Below are positions 16,775-25,833 of a stretch of 64,000 nucleotides of DNA, piece by piece. This stretch comes from an uncultured Muribaculaceae bacterium (GTDB lineage: Bacteria; Bacteroidota; Bacteroidia; Bacteroidales; Muribaculaceae): positions 3,422 to 67,421 of the forward strand of contig CAJTYH010000010.1 of NCBI GenBank assembly GCA_910583675.1, read 5' to 3'. Made by a program: the position numbers and the translations under genes. Below the pieces are notes generated by a model. That model saw nothing but the letters and a program-made list of their open reading frames with translations, was not told the origin of the DNA and did not search any database. The stretch's first letter is position 1, and each line of letters starts with the position of its first letter.

Positions 16775-18801
16775 GGTTTCTTTACCCTGCAGCTGTCATA
16801 CCAGAGGTATCCGATAAGGAGCAGGTAGGCGATGATGCCGTAAACCTGGAGCATGCCGGCGGATACGCCGCACTGGTACTCGAATCCGAAGAAGCGTGTG
16901 AGGGCGGCGAACACACCGAAAAGTGCGCCACCGGCGATGAGACCTGATGCGATGAGCGTACCCCGGTCGCGACGCAGGTCGTTTACAGCCTTGTCCTTGG
17001 AGCTGTGGCTTACGAAATAGGCTATCGCTCCTCCCACAAGCAGCGGGGTATTGAGCGACAGGGGTATGAACATCCCGAGGCAGAATGCGAGTGCCGGCAC
17101 CCCGAGCCAGTTGAGGAGCAGGGCGAGGATAACGCCTGTCATATAGAGGATCCAAGGTGTCTCGCCTCCCATCATCAGCGGTTCTATTACCTTTGCCATT
17201 GCATTGGCCTGAGGCGCGACGAGGGCATTGTCGCCCGTGAATCCGTAGACCTGGTTCAGCACGAGGATTACCCCCCCGACGGTGGCGGCGGATACCAGTG
17301 TGCCGAGGAATTTCCACTGCTCCTGCTTGCGGGGCGTGGAACCGAGCCAGTAGCCGACCTTGAGGTCGGTGACGAACCCGCCGGCCATGGACAGGGCGGT
17401 GCAGACAACGCCGCCGATGACCATCGAGGCGACGATGCCGGAAGGCCCTTTGAGGCCGATTGCCACGAAGATGGCCGAGGCCACGATAAGTGTCATGAGC
17501 GTCATGCCGCTCACAGGATTGGAGCCTACGATGGCTATGGCGTTGGCTGCGACGGTGGTGAAGAGGAAGGCGATGACGGTAACCACGATCCATGCCACCA
17601 GAGCCTGCCACCAGTTATTGATCACACCGAACCAGAAGAAAAGCAGGACGGCCACAAGCGCTATGGCGATGAAGAACACGATGTGCTTCATGGAGATGTC
17701 CCACTGCCAGCGCACCGGCTTGGCATCTGTGGCGGCTCCACCCTTGAATTCGCGTCCGGCAAGTCCCACGGCCTGACGGATTATAGGCCAGGACTTGACG
17801 ATGCCGATGACACCGGCCATGGCTATGCCTCCGATGCCTATCATGCGTGCATAGTTGGAGAAAATGTCCTGCGACGACATTGCGGCGATGGTCTCGTTGC
17901 CGTATGTGCCCATCAGGGGTATCAGAACCCACCACACGAAGAATGAGCCGGCACAGATGATGAAGGCGTAACGCAGTCCGATGATGTATCCCAGTCCGAG
18001 CACGGCGGCACCTGTGTTGCAGCTGAGCACGAGCTTGGTCTTTTCGGCCAGCGTCGCACCCCATGAGCTTACGACGGTGTTGAGCGTGCCGGCCCAGAAT
18101 CCGAAAGTCTCCACCACGAAGTCGTATATGCCGCCGATAAGCGATGCAATGACGAGTGTCTTGGCCTGTGAGCCACCCTGTGCCCCTGCACTTTGTCCGG
18201 ATGCGAGCACCTGAGTTGTGGCGGTAGCTTCAGGGAAAGGATACTTCCCGTGCATGTCCTTTACGAAATATTTTCGGAAAGGAATGAAGAACAGTATGCC
18301 GAGGATACCTCCCAGCAGTGAGCTGAGGAAGATCTGAAAGAAGCTGACTGTTATTTCGGGATATTTGTCCTGAAGGATGTAGAGTGCAGGCAATGTGAAT
18401 ATGGCACCGGCCACTATCACGCCTGAACATGCTCCGATGGACTGTATGATCACGTTCTGACCCAGGGCATCCTTCTTGCGGAGCGCTCCCGAAAGCCCCA
18501 CAGCGATTATGGCAATCGGTATGGCGGCCTCAAAAACCTGACCGACCTTCAGGCCGAGATAGGCGGCAGCGGCGCTGAATATGACGCACAGGACAAGTCC
18601 CATTGTCACTGAGTATGCGGTAACCTCCTTGTACTGTCTCGCCGGATGCATCATCGGGCGATAAGGCTCGTCTTCGGCAAGTTCCCGGAAAGCGTTTTCC
18701 GGAAGTTCCACCGGATCGGTATCGGTGTACACGCCGGCGCTCCCTCCGGTATCCTTACCGGCAGCTGCGCGCAGTTCCATTTCGTCGTTTACTTTTTTCA
18801 T
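16771..18801 (-). CDS. OPT-family oligopeptide transporter
   Basis: 676 residues from ATG 18801 (MKKVNDEMELRAAAGK); an ATG at 18831 would add ten residues. About 16 membrane segments are visible, with YSVTMGLVLCVIFSAAAAYLGLKVGQVFEAAIPIAI near the start, typical of the bacterial OPT (TIGR00733-type) group. OPT proteins import small peptides or metal chelates by proton coupling in the inner membrane. The stop overlaps the MATE start (ATGA), so OPT, MATE and TPR form a coupled trio. Substrate is unknown; peptide uptake would suit an amino-acid-fermenting gut bacterium and the nearby alanine dehydrogenase, but that link is inference. Confidence 0.9.
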   Translation of the reverse strand: MKKVNDEMELRAAAGKDTGGSAGVYTDTDPVELPENAFRELAEDEPYRPMMHPARQYKEVTAYSVTMGLVLCVIFSAAAAYLGLKVGQVFEAAIPIAIIAVGLSGALRKKDALGQNVIIQSIGACSGVIVAGAIFTLPALYILQDKYPEITVSFFQIFLSSLLGGILGILFFIPFRKYFVKDMHGKYPFPEATATTQVLASGQSAGAQGGSQAKTLVIASLIGGIYDFVVETFGFWAGTLNTVVSSWGATLAEKTKLVLSCNTGAAVLGLGYIIGLRYAFIICAGSFFVWWVLIPLMGTYGNETIAAMSSQDIFSNYARMIGIGGIAMAGVIGIVKSWPIIRQAVGLAGREFKGGAATDAKPVRWQWDISMKHIVFFIAIALVAVLLFFWFGVINNWWQALVAWIVVTVIAFLFTTVAANAIAIVGSNPVSGMTLMTLIVASAIFVAIGLKGPSGIVASMVIGGVVCTALSMAGGFVTDLKVGYWLGSTPRKQEQWKFLGTLVSAATVGGVILVLNQVYGFTGDNALVAPQANAMAKVIEPLMMGGETPWILYMTGVILALLLNWLGVPALAFCLGMFIPLSLNTPLLVGGAIAYFVSHSSKDKAVNDLRRDRGTLIASGLIAGGALFGVFAALTRFFGFEYQCGVSAGMLQVYGIIAYLLLIGYLWYDSCRVKKP

Positions 18802-18876
18802 ATGCTGGTGATAAAAATTGTCAATTACCAAGCATCCATTACAAATGGGTAATTGCTAATTACTAATTTTTAATTA

Positions 18877-19218
18877 CTAATTGTTTAAGGCTCTGCTGAG
18901 GATGTCGAACCGTTCGACTATTATTTCCGTGATGTTGCGCTTTATAGCATTGGAATCCTGCCATGTGCGTGTGCGCAGTTTCCCTTCAAGATATAGCTTC
19001 GTGCCCTTGGTGATGTACCTTTCCGCAGTCCTGGCAAAGTCGTCCCACATGATGATGTTGTGCCATTCGGTGATCTCGGGAACATGCTCCCCCTTCGGGG
19101 AGGTATATGCCGGTTCCGATGTGGCCAGGGTGAAGCGCACATATGGGCGGTCTCCGATGAAATTCATCTCGGGATTCCTGCCGACGTTGCCCACTAAAAT
19201 CACTTTGTTGACAGACAT
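18877..19218 (-). CDS. ssb: Single-stranded DNA-binding protein
   Basis: 113 residues forming one OB fold: MSVNKVILVGNVGRNPEM start, WHNIIMWDDFARTAERYITKGTKLYLEGKLRTRTW core, then a very short end. It lacks the long Gly/Gln-rich linker and the acidic DDDIPF-type tail of housekeeping SSBs (usually 150-180 residues), so it cannot recruit the usual SSB partners and may be a second, accessory SSB. The gene is monocistronic and lies between the OPT group and the flippase gene. A minus-strand TATCTTTG box (19284-19277) lies about 60 bp upstream. Confidence 0.88.
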   Translation of the reverse strand: MSVNKVILVGNVGRNPEMNFIGDRPYVRFTLATSEPAYTSPKGEHVPEITEWHNIIMWDDFARTAERYITKGTKLYLEGKLRTRTWQDSNAIKRNITEIIVERFDILSRALNN

Positions 19219-19319
19219 TGCGGTATGATGTTTGACTGTATAAGGCTTATGGATTCATATAAAATCCTATGATTTGCAAAGATAGTCATGTTTCTGCAAA
19301 CAAATGCCATAAGAAAGGG

Positions 19320-20780
19320 TTAAAAAACTTTTTCCTTTTTCAGCAGGTATGTCAGCAGTTCCCGTTGCACCTTGCTTCCCATCAGGAAATTGCAGCCGCA
19401 ATATATGGCAAGCCCCGTGACGCACTGTGCTCCGAGCAGCATCCAGGGGTCTTCAATGACAAGGCTCTCGGAAAACATGACCATGGAGGCCAGCAGCGTA
19501 AGAGCGCCATAGGGCACGTTGTCGCCTATGAATCCGATGACATTGCGGCCTACGATGGCGGATGTGCGGTAGGCCATTACTCCCCAAGTGATAGCTGAGG
19601 CGGCTACCTGTCCCCACAGCAGTATGTTTATTCCCGCCACAGGATCCGTATCGGTGGAATATGCTATCAGCGGGAATGCGGCGACAAGGAACACCACGGC
19701 TGTTATGTCGCGCAGGGCTTCCATGCGCACTACTTCACGTGTGCGAGCCAGGGCTATCAGGTAATTGTTGTATAGAGCCACGAGCACAGTGAATACCCCC
19801 CTTAGCAGCAATAGCCGGAACAGCGGTATCGAGTTGTCCCATTTCGTGCCGAAAAGGCAGTGGAAGACCGGGGTGGCGCATACGATCAGGAATCCCATGG
19901 AAGGGAGCACCAGATAGGCGGTGAACCGGTTCATCTTTGTGCTTACTCGGATGAATCGCTCCCTGTCATCCTGCACATGCGACAGCCCGGGCAGAAAGGC
20001 CGACGTTACTGTCTGTGAAATCGTGGTGATACCCATTTTGCTCCATTTGTCTGCCTGGGTGTAATCACCGAGGGACACCAGTCCGGCGCGGTTGCCGATG
20101 AGAAAGCCGTAAATGTTCTGGAAAAGGGTGTTCAGGAATGAAGTGGCCATCATTCCGGATCCCACGCTGAAAAACTTGCGGAGGGAATCCATGGAAAAAC
20201 GCCACAGCGGGCGCCATCCGGTAGTGAGCCACAGCACAAGGCTCTTGACCCCGTTTATCACTATCGCCTGCCATACGAGTGCCCATGCACCGTAGCCGGT
20301 CAGTGCCAGGGTAATCCCTGTAATGGATCCCGCAAGAAGCCCTATGGCGTTTGAGGCAGCGACCATGCGCACGTCCATCAGTTTCATCAGGCGGTTTGTC
20401 TGCACGATTGCCGAGGCGTTCAGTATGAAGCTCAGAAACATTACCCTGGAGAGGGGAACCAGACGGGGATCGGATTCAAAACAGAGCGCTATAAGCGGTG
20501 CGCAGAAAAACAGGATGATGTATATGGCCGTGGCCATGGCCATGTTGAACCACAAGACGGTGGAATAGTCAAGGCGCGAGGGACGTTTGCGCTGTATGAG
20601 CGCATAAGAGAAACCGCTGTCAACGAACAACGATGCAAATGCCTGGAATACAAGGATGGCTCCTACAAGACCGAAATCTTTTTTTGTGAGGATGTTTGCC
20701 AGTATGACCCCGGTGACACCGTAGAGGATTTGCGATGCGACCCTGTCGATCAAGTTCCACTTGACCGAATTGGCTGTCAT
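19320..20780 (-). CDS. Wzx-like polysaccharide flippase (PST/MOP superfamily)
   Basis: 486 residues from ATG 20780 (MTANSVKWNLIDRVASQILYGVTGVILANIL); ATG 20804 is an alternative. About 12-14 membrane segments and the N-terminal pattern of lipopolysaccharide/exopolysaccharide flippases that move undecaprenyl-linked oligosaccharides across the inner membrane (LTKKDFGLVGAILVFQAFASLFVDSGFSYALIQ). No glycosyltransferases flank it, so it is an orphan flippase rather than part of a capsule locus here. GDP-fucose and GDP-mannose genes lie elsewhere in the window and could feed glycans it exports; that link is speculative. Confidence 0.85.
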   Translation of the reverse strand: MTANSVKWNLIDRVASQILYGVTGVILANILTKKDFGLVGAILVFQAFASLFVDSGFSYALIQRKRPSRLDYSTVLWFNMAMATAIYIILFFCAPLIALCFESDPRLVPLSRVMFLSFILNASAIVQTNRLMKLMDVRMVAASNAIGLLAGSITGITLALTGYGAWALVWQAIVINGVKSLVLWLTTGWRPLWRFSMDSLRKFFSVGSGMMATSFLNTLFQNIYGFLIGNRAGLVSLGDYTQADKWSKMGITTISQTVTSAFLPGLSHVQDDRERFIRVSTKMNRFTAYLVLPSMGFLIVCATPVFHCLFGTKWDNSIPLFRLLLLRGVFTVLVALYNNYLIALARTREVVRMEALRDITAVVFLVAAFPLIAYSTDTDPVAGINILLWGQVAASAITWGVMAYRTSAIVGRNVIGFIGDNVPYGALTLLASMVMFSESLVIEDPWMLLGAQCVTGLAIYCGCNFLMGSKVQRELLTYLLKKEKVF

Positions 20781-20846
20781 CTGTTTCAGGCCGGCTCTTC
20801 TCAATGGTGTTATGCGTGAATGTGATAATGCGTCGGGTGCGGTCGG

Positions 20847-21656
20847 TTATTTTTTCGCTTCTTTTTCTTTCGTGTCGGTCGATGCGTCCTCGGGTTGGGG
20901 CGTATTTCCCGTCCATTCCATCCCTTCAAGTGTGTAGATCTTTACACCCATGGAGTAATTCTTTATTTTCGGCTTCCCACGGTAATATAGTTTTCCTGCC
21001 ATGACACCTTTCACTTTCAGCTGATTCGTGGCCCAACATCCTGTGGTACCGGTACCGAAAAAATGCACGCTGACTTTCTCCGCCTCAAGGTTGTCCGCCT
21101 GTATGGTGCCTGTGCCGGTGTTGCTTAGGGTTGCGTTCTGGCATTTGCCTGACATTACAAGGGTGCCGTTGCCGGTCTTGATGGAGCCGTCTACCTTCTC
21201 GCATTCAAGGTCTCGCACTACCAGCCTGCCGTTGCCTATAACCGTAGCCTTTATCTCCATTGTGGGTCGCACATCAAGAACCCGCACGGTGGAGTCGCCG
21301 GCGTTGCGCACATCCTTAAGGAACCGGGAATAGACGGTGATGGTGGGAAGTCCCTCGTCAAGTGATCCTTCCGGCCTGAACGGTTTCTCTATGCTCAGTC
21401 TCCCTTTGTTGTTGTTCTCGAATATGATCTTGTCGGCAAGGTCGGGAGTGGTCACGAATACAGCCAGCCCTGCTGAGTCGTGGCTGCACTTATAGTCTAC
21501 GTTGTAGCTGTTCTCTATGTCAAGGCTTGTGAAGTCGCCTACCTTGACCTCGTATCTTTTTGTTGTCTGTGGTTTGCCGGTGGTTTCAGCGCTTGCCCCG
21601 CAGACTGATGCGAGGAACATGAGCGCCACCAAAACCTGTGTTGTAACTGTCTTCAT
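20847..21656 (-). CDS. GIN-domain (DUF2807) exported protein
   Basis: 269 residues with a Sec signal (MKTVTTQVLVALMFLASVCGASA). Residues 35-235 form the right-handed beta-helix-like GIN domain of Bacteroidota head-GIN/auto-transporter adhesin-like proteins: FTSLDIENSYNVDY, GLPTITVYSRFLKDVRNAGDSTVRV, GNGTLVMSGKCQNATLSNTGTGTIQADNL with GNG/GTG turns. The tail is charged (DTKEKEAKK). The start overlaps the dusB stop by 4 bp (ATGA), so it is coupled to dusB, an odd pairing with no known functional link. The role of GIN proteins at the envelope is not established. Confidence 0.82.
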   Translation of the reverse strand: MKTVTTQVLVALMFLASVCGASAETTGKPQTTKRYEVKVGDFTSLDIENSYNVDYKCSHDSAGLAVFVTTPDLADKIIFENNNKGRLSIEKPFRPEGSLDEGLPTITVYSRFLKDVRNAGDSTVRVLDVRPTMEIKATVIGNGRLVVRDLECEKVDGSIKTGNGTLVMSGKCQNATLSNTGTGTIQADNLEAEKVSVHFFGTGTTGCWATNQLKVKGVMAGKLYYRGKPKIKNYSMGVKIYTLEGMEWTGNTPQPEDASTDTKEKEAKK

Positions 21657-22678
21657 GCTGTCGTCTCGTCGTAAATGTCCTGTGAGGTGTCGGCGGTTTC
21701 ATGCCGTAAGGTTTCCACCTCGTCTATTATTCCAAAAAGTTCCTCCTTGGTATTGGCACGCAGCATTTTGATGCGTGTCTCCCGGAAAAACGGGATCCCC
21801 TTGAAGAGGGCGCTCACGGCCAGATGTCGGCGTATGTGGAGTATACCTCTGTATTCGTCTATCCGGTCTATGCTTTCGTCTATTTGCCGCCGCAGTATCC
21901 CGAACTTCCGGTGAAGCGACAGCGGTTCCGGTACGTGTCCGTGGAGCAGCGTCTGTTTCATGTCGTGGAATATCCATGGATTGCCTATGGCGGCTCTACC
22001 TACCATCACCCCGTCGACTCCGTATCGGTCGAAGGCTTCCACCAGTCGTTGCGGTGTTGTTATGTCACCGTTGCCTATTACAGGAATGTGCAGCCGTGGA
22101 TTCTCCTTTACGCGTGCTATCATCTCCCAGTCGGCTTCGCCGGTATACATCTGCGAACGGGTACGGCCATGGACTGTTATGGCCTGTATGCCGCAGTCCT
22201 GTAGCTGCTCGGCAAGTTCCACGATTATCTTCTGGTTGTGATCCCACCCAAGGCGTGTCTTGACCGTCACAGGGAGCTTTACAGCCTTTACCACCTCGCG
22301 GGTGATCTCAAGCATCTTGGGTATGTCGCGGAGCATTCCGGCTCCCGCACCTTTTCCCGCCACTTTCTTTACCGGGCAGCCGAAATTTATGTCAATGAGG
22401 TCGGGGCGGGCTTCCTCCACTATCCTGGCCGCTTCCACCATCGGCTCCACCTCGCGTCCGTAAATCTGGATGGCTGTTGGGCGTTCGGCGGCTTCTATGT
22501 GTAGCTTGCGTGTGGTTGCGGCGATGTTGCGTATGAGTGCGTCTGCCGATACGAATTCCGAGTATGTCATGTCGGCTCCCAGTTCCTTGCATATGAGCCG
22601 GAATGACTGATCTGTTACATCTTCCATCGGAGCCAGCATCACAGGCCTCTCTCCAAGTTCGATATTTCCGATGCGCAT
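21653..22678 (-). CDS. dusB: tRNA-dihydrouridine synthase (DusB family)
   Basis: 341 residues from ATG 22678 (MRIGNIELGERPVMLAPMEDVTDQSFRLICKELGADMTYSEF), the conserved Dus start; the longer 22729 start adds an unrelated 17 residues from the A-rich spacer. FMN-binding TIM-barrel motifs include NFGCPVKKVAGKGAGAGML with the catalytic Cys and GNGDI. It reduces specific uridines in the tRNA D-loop using NADPH. The 3' end overlaps the GIN-domain gene by 4 bp. Confidence 0.94.
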   Translation of the reverse strand: MRIGNIELGERPVMLAPMEDVTDQSFRLICKELGADMTYSEFVSADALIRNIAATTRKLHIEAAERPTAIQIYGREVEPMVEAARIVEEARPDLIDINFGCPVKKVAGKGAGAGMLRDIPKMLEITREVVKAVKLPVTVKTRLGWDHNQKIIVELAEQLQDCGIQAITVHGRTRSQMYTGEADWEMIARVKENPRLHIPVIGNGDITTPQRLVEAFDRYGVDGVMVGRAAIGNPWIFHDMKQTLLHGHVPEPLSLHRKFGILRRQIDESIDRIDEYRGILHIRRHLAVSALFKGIPFFRETRIKMLRANTKEELFGIIDEVETLRHETADTSQDIYDETTA

Positions 22679-22762
22679 GTGGTGGTAAGGGAAGTCAAGA
22701 AATTTAGAAATAAGAAATTTAGAATGCAAGAAATGAGAAATTGAGAATTTCCTCCTCTGCTG

Positions 22763-23548
22763 TCAGTTTTCAGGGAACTTGCGGTAATATTCCTCAAGGA
22801 GATTGCGGATGTTGAAGTAGTATGTCGCGTTTTCCTTTCCCTTGCTTCCGCGCTTTTCGACTTCTATACGGTCGAAGTATGGTTCTTCGTATTCCTGGTT
22901 CTTTGCCACTGAGTTTTGGAAATTTATTATGTTGTATTCGTGCCGGGGATCTATCACGTACCAGGCGTTTTCCTTGTCTGCGCCTGTGCCTGAGGAAATT
23001 ATTGCCTGGAGAAGATGGTTAAGGCGGTATTGCCAGATGCTTGCCAGATTCACCTTACCTCGTGCACGCAGGGCATATATGAGGAAGTTCATCTGGGAGA
23101 GGTTGAACGGGTTGTCGGCCAATGCCTCCTTCGCATATGCTATGATGGAATCAAGTTCAGCACGTGTATGTCCTTCCTTGTAGTACAGGCTTTCATTCTT
23201 GGTGGAGACTTCCGAGTGACGGTACGGATTGAAATCCTCCTGAAAAAGATATCCGTAATATAGGTGACGGTAGTCGTTGAGGTTCATGACGGTTTCGTTC
23301 TTCTCATAGCGCTCCATAAGTGCGGGATAGTAGTAGGGCGACTTGGGGTCAAGAACCTCGGCTTTTATCTGATCCAGGTCAGGCTTTTCGGGAGCAGCCT
23401 TTTTATCTGCAGGTTTTACCGCCGGTCGTGGATTTGATGGTGCCGTAGGGCGTGGTGGCACCGTCCGTTGTGATGTGGTGCGGGCATTAGCTCCGGTACA
23501 CATCGCAACTGTTACAAGTGCCAGTATGTAATATAATATTCTTTTCAT
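22763..23548 (-). CDS. DUF4919 exported protein
   Basis: 261 residues from ATG 23548 (MKRILYYILALVTVAMCTGANA signal peptide; ATG 23560 adds four residues). A Pro/Lys-rich linker (residues about 25-55, PPRPTAPSNPRPAVKPADKKA) leads into the DUF4919 domain: LDPKSPYYYPALMERY, LNDYRHLYYGYLFQEDFNPYR and a C-terminal YYFNIRNLLEEYYRKFP. The family is common in Bacteroidales and has no assigned function. It lies upstream of dusB and downstream of the small membrane protein gene, all on the minus strand, separated from dusB by an A-rich spacer. Confidence 0.8.
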   Translation of the reverse strand: MKRILYYILALVTVAMCTGANARTTSQRTVPPRPTAPSNPRPAVKPADKKAAPEKPDLDQIKAEVLDPKSPYYYPALMERYEKNETVMNLNDYRHLYYGYLFQEDFNPYRHSEVSTKNESLYYKEGHTRAELDSIIAYAKEALADNPFNLSQMNFLIYALRARGKVNLASIWQYRLNHLLQAIISSGTGADKENAWYVIDPRHEYNIINFQNSVAKNQEYEEPYFDRIEVEKRGSKGKENATYYFNIRNLLEEYYRKFPEN

Positions 23549-23581
23549 CTTGGGCTGCACATTATAAGTGAGACAGGCTCG

Positions 23582-24064
23582 TCACGTATTGACGAGCAGT
23601 TGGGCCAGCGCTTTTCCGGCAAGGGTCATTGTAACTATCGCCGGAAGGCCTGTAGACAGTACCATACCCCATAGCTTCCCTGGGGCAGTCCGTCCGGAGG
23701 GTGTGCGGCTCCATGCTAGTCCTCCGAGTATGGCGCCTATGGCTGATCCGATTATCATGCCGCTCTGCCCCAATGTAAGACCGGCGAGCATCCCTGCCAG
23801 GGCACCCCCGGTTATGTAGTAGCGTGCAGGAGTCTGTCCGTGTGGGATGCGGTCTCCGCCTGCCATGCTGATCCCGCATACGATTATTACGGCAATCGCC
23901 CAGAACAGCAGCGTGCGTTGGGAGAGGGAGGCTCCGTATCCGCTGTATGACAAGGAGATTATTCCCGCATATGCCGCAACAGCTCCGGCTGAGGGATGCC
24001 GGAACGCTTCTACTATTCCGACGCTCAGCAGTATTACGCCTGTTATGAGCAAAAATGTTGCCAT
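23582..24064 (-). CDS. Small glycine-rich integral membrane protein
   Basis: 160 residues with about five hydrophobic segments. The second half carries glycine-zipper-like stretches (GGALAGMLAGLTLGQSGMIIGSAIGAILGGL) followed by a loop and a final helix; this pattern recalls DUF456-type proteins but the match is not certain. An overlapping frame on the same strand (up to 24071) encodes Arg/His-rich, non-hydrophobic sequence and was rejected. The gene ends 34 bp before the DUF4919 start and may be co-transcribed. Function unknown. Confidence 0.65.
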   Translation of the reverse strand: MATFLLITGVILLSVGIVEAFRHPSAGAVAAYAGIISLSYSGYGASLSQRTLLFWAIAVIIVCGISMAGGDRIPHGQTPARYYITGGALAGMLAGLTLGQSGMIIGSAIGAILGGLAWSRTPSGRTAPGKLWGMVLSTGLPAIVTMTLAGKALAQLLVNT

Positions 24065-24344
24065 TAATCAATGCTTTTATGAAGGGTTATTGCCGGCTGT
24101 GACCGGAGAAATATGCCCGAAAGTGGACGGCATCAGCTGTGCCATGCACATTCAACTGTAATATCAGAACATCCCTGTGGAGCATGTGGCCTTTTCTGGC
24201 ATCACAAATTTAAGTTTTTTCGGACAATCGCCCGCTATCTTTATTATTTCTTCACACTTTTTCCCTAATCTTAAGGTGCTATGAAGCATGCAGACAGGGG
24301 GATAATATGCATGCCATCGAAGTGTTAAATGAAGAATTAAATTT

Positions 24345-24375
24345 TTTGTATGAATATAAAAATTACGTAAATTTG
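24345..24375 (+). promoter_or_regulatory. Bacteroidota-type promoter of the ECF sigma gene
   Basis: -33 TTTG at 24345-24348 and -7 TAAATTTG at 24368-24375 with a 19-bp spacer. The transcript would start about 24382, which rules out upstream start codons and supports ATG 24436. Besides this, I see nothing else in the 24065-24435 gap. Confidence 0.65.
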
Positions 24376-24435
24376 CATGTGCCCAACAAACAGTTTATAG
24401 CGTCCGGACGCTATAGGTGTATATTGATTGTGACC

Positions 24436-24963
24436 ATGCAGAAGGAATTTGGGAAGATTTTCAAAACCTATTTCGCACCGGTGAAAAACTTCGTCAGGAA
24501 GTTGGTAAAGTCTGAGGATGATGCTGAGGATATCGCACAAGATGTGTTCACTCAACTTTGGGCCAAGCCGGATGTGTGGCGTGACAATCCGGAAATAGAC
24601 AAGTACATCTACCGTATGGCTCGCTATCAGGCGCTTGATTTCATAAAAGCGCATGTTCGCAATACTGAGCGGGGATTGGTGGATGCACCGTTGCATGAGG
24701 TGGAGACGATCAGCTCGGGTCTTTCCACGGTCGACCCGATAATTCGCGAAGAGGCGGAATTGCTGTTGCGCATGGCTCTTGACAAGATGCCTGAGAAGCG
24801 CCGCGAGATATTCTGCATGTCGCGTTTCGACGAATTGAGCCACAAGGAGATAGCCGAACGTCTCGGCCTGTCGGTGCGCACGGTGGAGAGTCACATCTAC
24901 AGTGCCGTGGCGGCGTTGAAGTCCGTATTCCCTCGGCATGAGAAATCCATGAAGGTGTCATAG
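24436..24963 (+). CDS. ECF-type RNA polymerase sigma-70 factor
   Basis: 175 residues from ATG 24436 (MQKEFGKIFKTYFAPVKNFVRKLVKSEDDAEDIAQDVFTQLW). Region 2 (residues about 8-70) includes the DAEDIAQDVF core-binding motif; region 4 (about 115-165) has the helix-turn-helix LSHKEIAERLGLSVRTVESHI. This is the Bacteroidota ECF group often paired with FecR-type anti-sigma factors and SusCD transporters, but no anti-sigma gene follows: the next gene converges from the other strand with a 6-bp overlap. So this is an orphan sigma factor whose targets lie elsewhere. Start chosen from promoter position and family length. Confidence 0.9.
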   Translation: MQKEFGKIFKTYFAPVKNFVRKLVKSEDDAEDIAQDVFTQLWAKPDVWRDNPEIDKYIYRMARYQALDFIKAHVRNTERGLVDAPLHEVETISSGLSTVDPIIREEAELLLRMALDKMPEKRREIFCMSRFDELSHKEIAERLGLSVRTVESHIYSAVAALKSVFPRHEKSMKVS

Positions 24964-25833
24964 TGGCTTTCCAAGCGGCGCACGGCGTATGTATGGTTCC
25001 GGAAGATTCCGGTCTTTGGCCACGTCTCTCAGCTGTTCGCTGAAATATGCCGCTATCGAGCCTGTGAATTTCAACGGCAGTAGTTGTGGTGAAAGCAGCG
25101 GGTAGCGGTTGTAGTAGAGCATTATATTGCGGTCGAAAAACAAGTTGAATCCCCGTGTCACAATTTCCTTTATGTAAGTATGGGAGATATGTGCGCTCAA
25201 GAATGGCGCGAATGAGGCCAGGAAGCGGTTCGGGGCGATGTCGTCTGCCGTCGGACGGTATATGCGGCGTATCAGTTCGTCGTACCCGTAGGGGTACAGC
25301 CTATGGAATTCGTTTGTAAGATCCTCAGGCAGCATCTTTTTGAGAATGTCAGCTACCAAAGTTTTGCCGAGCCACGCGCCTGAGCCTTCGTCGCCGAGCA
25401 GATATCCGAGCGGTGGCACATTGTCTATTATCTTTTCCCCGTCGTAAAGGCATGAGTTCGCTCCCGTACCGAGGATGCAGACTATCGCGCTTTCCCCTTC
25501 GGACATGGCTCGGCATGCCCCAAGCATGTCGCTTTCCACGGTGATGTCAGTGGCATGAGGCAGCGCGTTCACGATGGCGCATCTCATCGCGCTGCAAGCT
25601 TCCCCTCGGCATCCGGCTCCATAATATTCAACCTTTCCGATCAGTTGCGGGTGCTGCAATTGCGGAACCAGATGCTTCCTTAGGATGGAAAGCAGGGTTT
25701 CGGCAGACATTGTCGCGGGGTTCATTCCGGGAGTGAAGAGGTCAATGCTATGTCTTTCCCCATCGTAGAGCACCCAATGCACTTTGGTGCTTCCGCCGTC
25801 GGCAATAAGTCTCATATGGCGAGAATTGGTCAA
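24958..25833 (-). CDS. BadF/BadG-family amino-sugar kinase (MurK/NagK-like)
   Basis: 291 residues. The ATPase fold shows the phosphate-1 loop MRLIADGGSTKVHWVLYDG and an adenosine motif CILGTGANSCLYDG, followed by LGDEGSGAWLGK, as in bacterial and eukaryotic N-acetylglucosamine kinases and T. forsythia MurK. The start at 25833 overlaps the upstream NamZ stop by 4 bp (ATGA), which favours it over ATG 25815. It should phosphorylate GlcNAc and/or MurNAc imported by the linked permease and released by NamZ. The gene's end overlaps the convergent sigma gene by 6 bp. MurNAc versus GlcNAc preference cannot be read from the sequence. Confidence 0.85.
   Translation of the reverse strand: MTNSRHMRLIADGGSTKVHWVLYDGERHSIDLFTPGMNPATMSAETLLSILRKHLVPQLQHPQLIGKVEYYGAGCRGEACSAMRCAIVNALPHATDITVESDMLGACRAMSEGESAIVCILGTGANSCLYDGEKIIDNVPPLGYLLGDEGSGAWLGKTLVADILKKMLPEDLTNEFHRLYPYGYDELIRRIYRPTADDIAPNRFLASFAPFLSAHISHTYIKEIVTRGFNLFFDRNIMLYYNRYPLLSPQLLPLKFTGSIAAYFSEQLRDVAKDRNLPEPYIRRAPLGKPL

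Noticed and set aside
17005..17946. 313-residue antisense frame in the OPT gene
   Set aside because: Composition (His/Asp/Glu/Gly-rich) is typical of the reverse of hydrophobic codons.
23562..24071. Overlapping same-strand frame over the small membrane protein
   Set aside because: Encodes Arg/His/Ser-rich sequence without domain logic, while the frame 23582-24064 is a coherent membrane protein.
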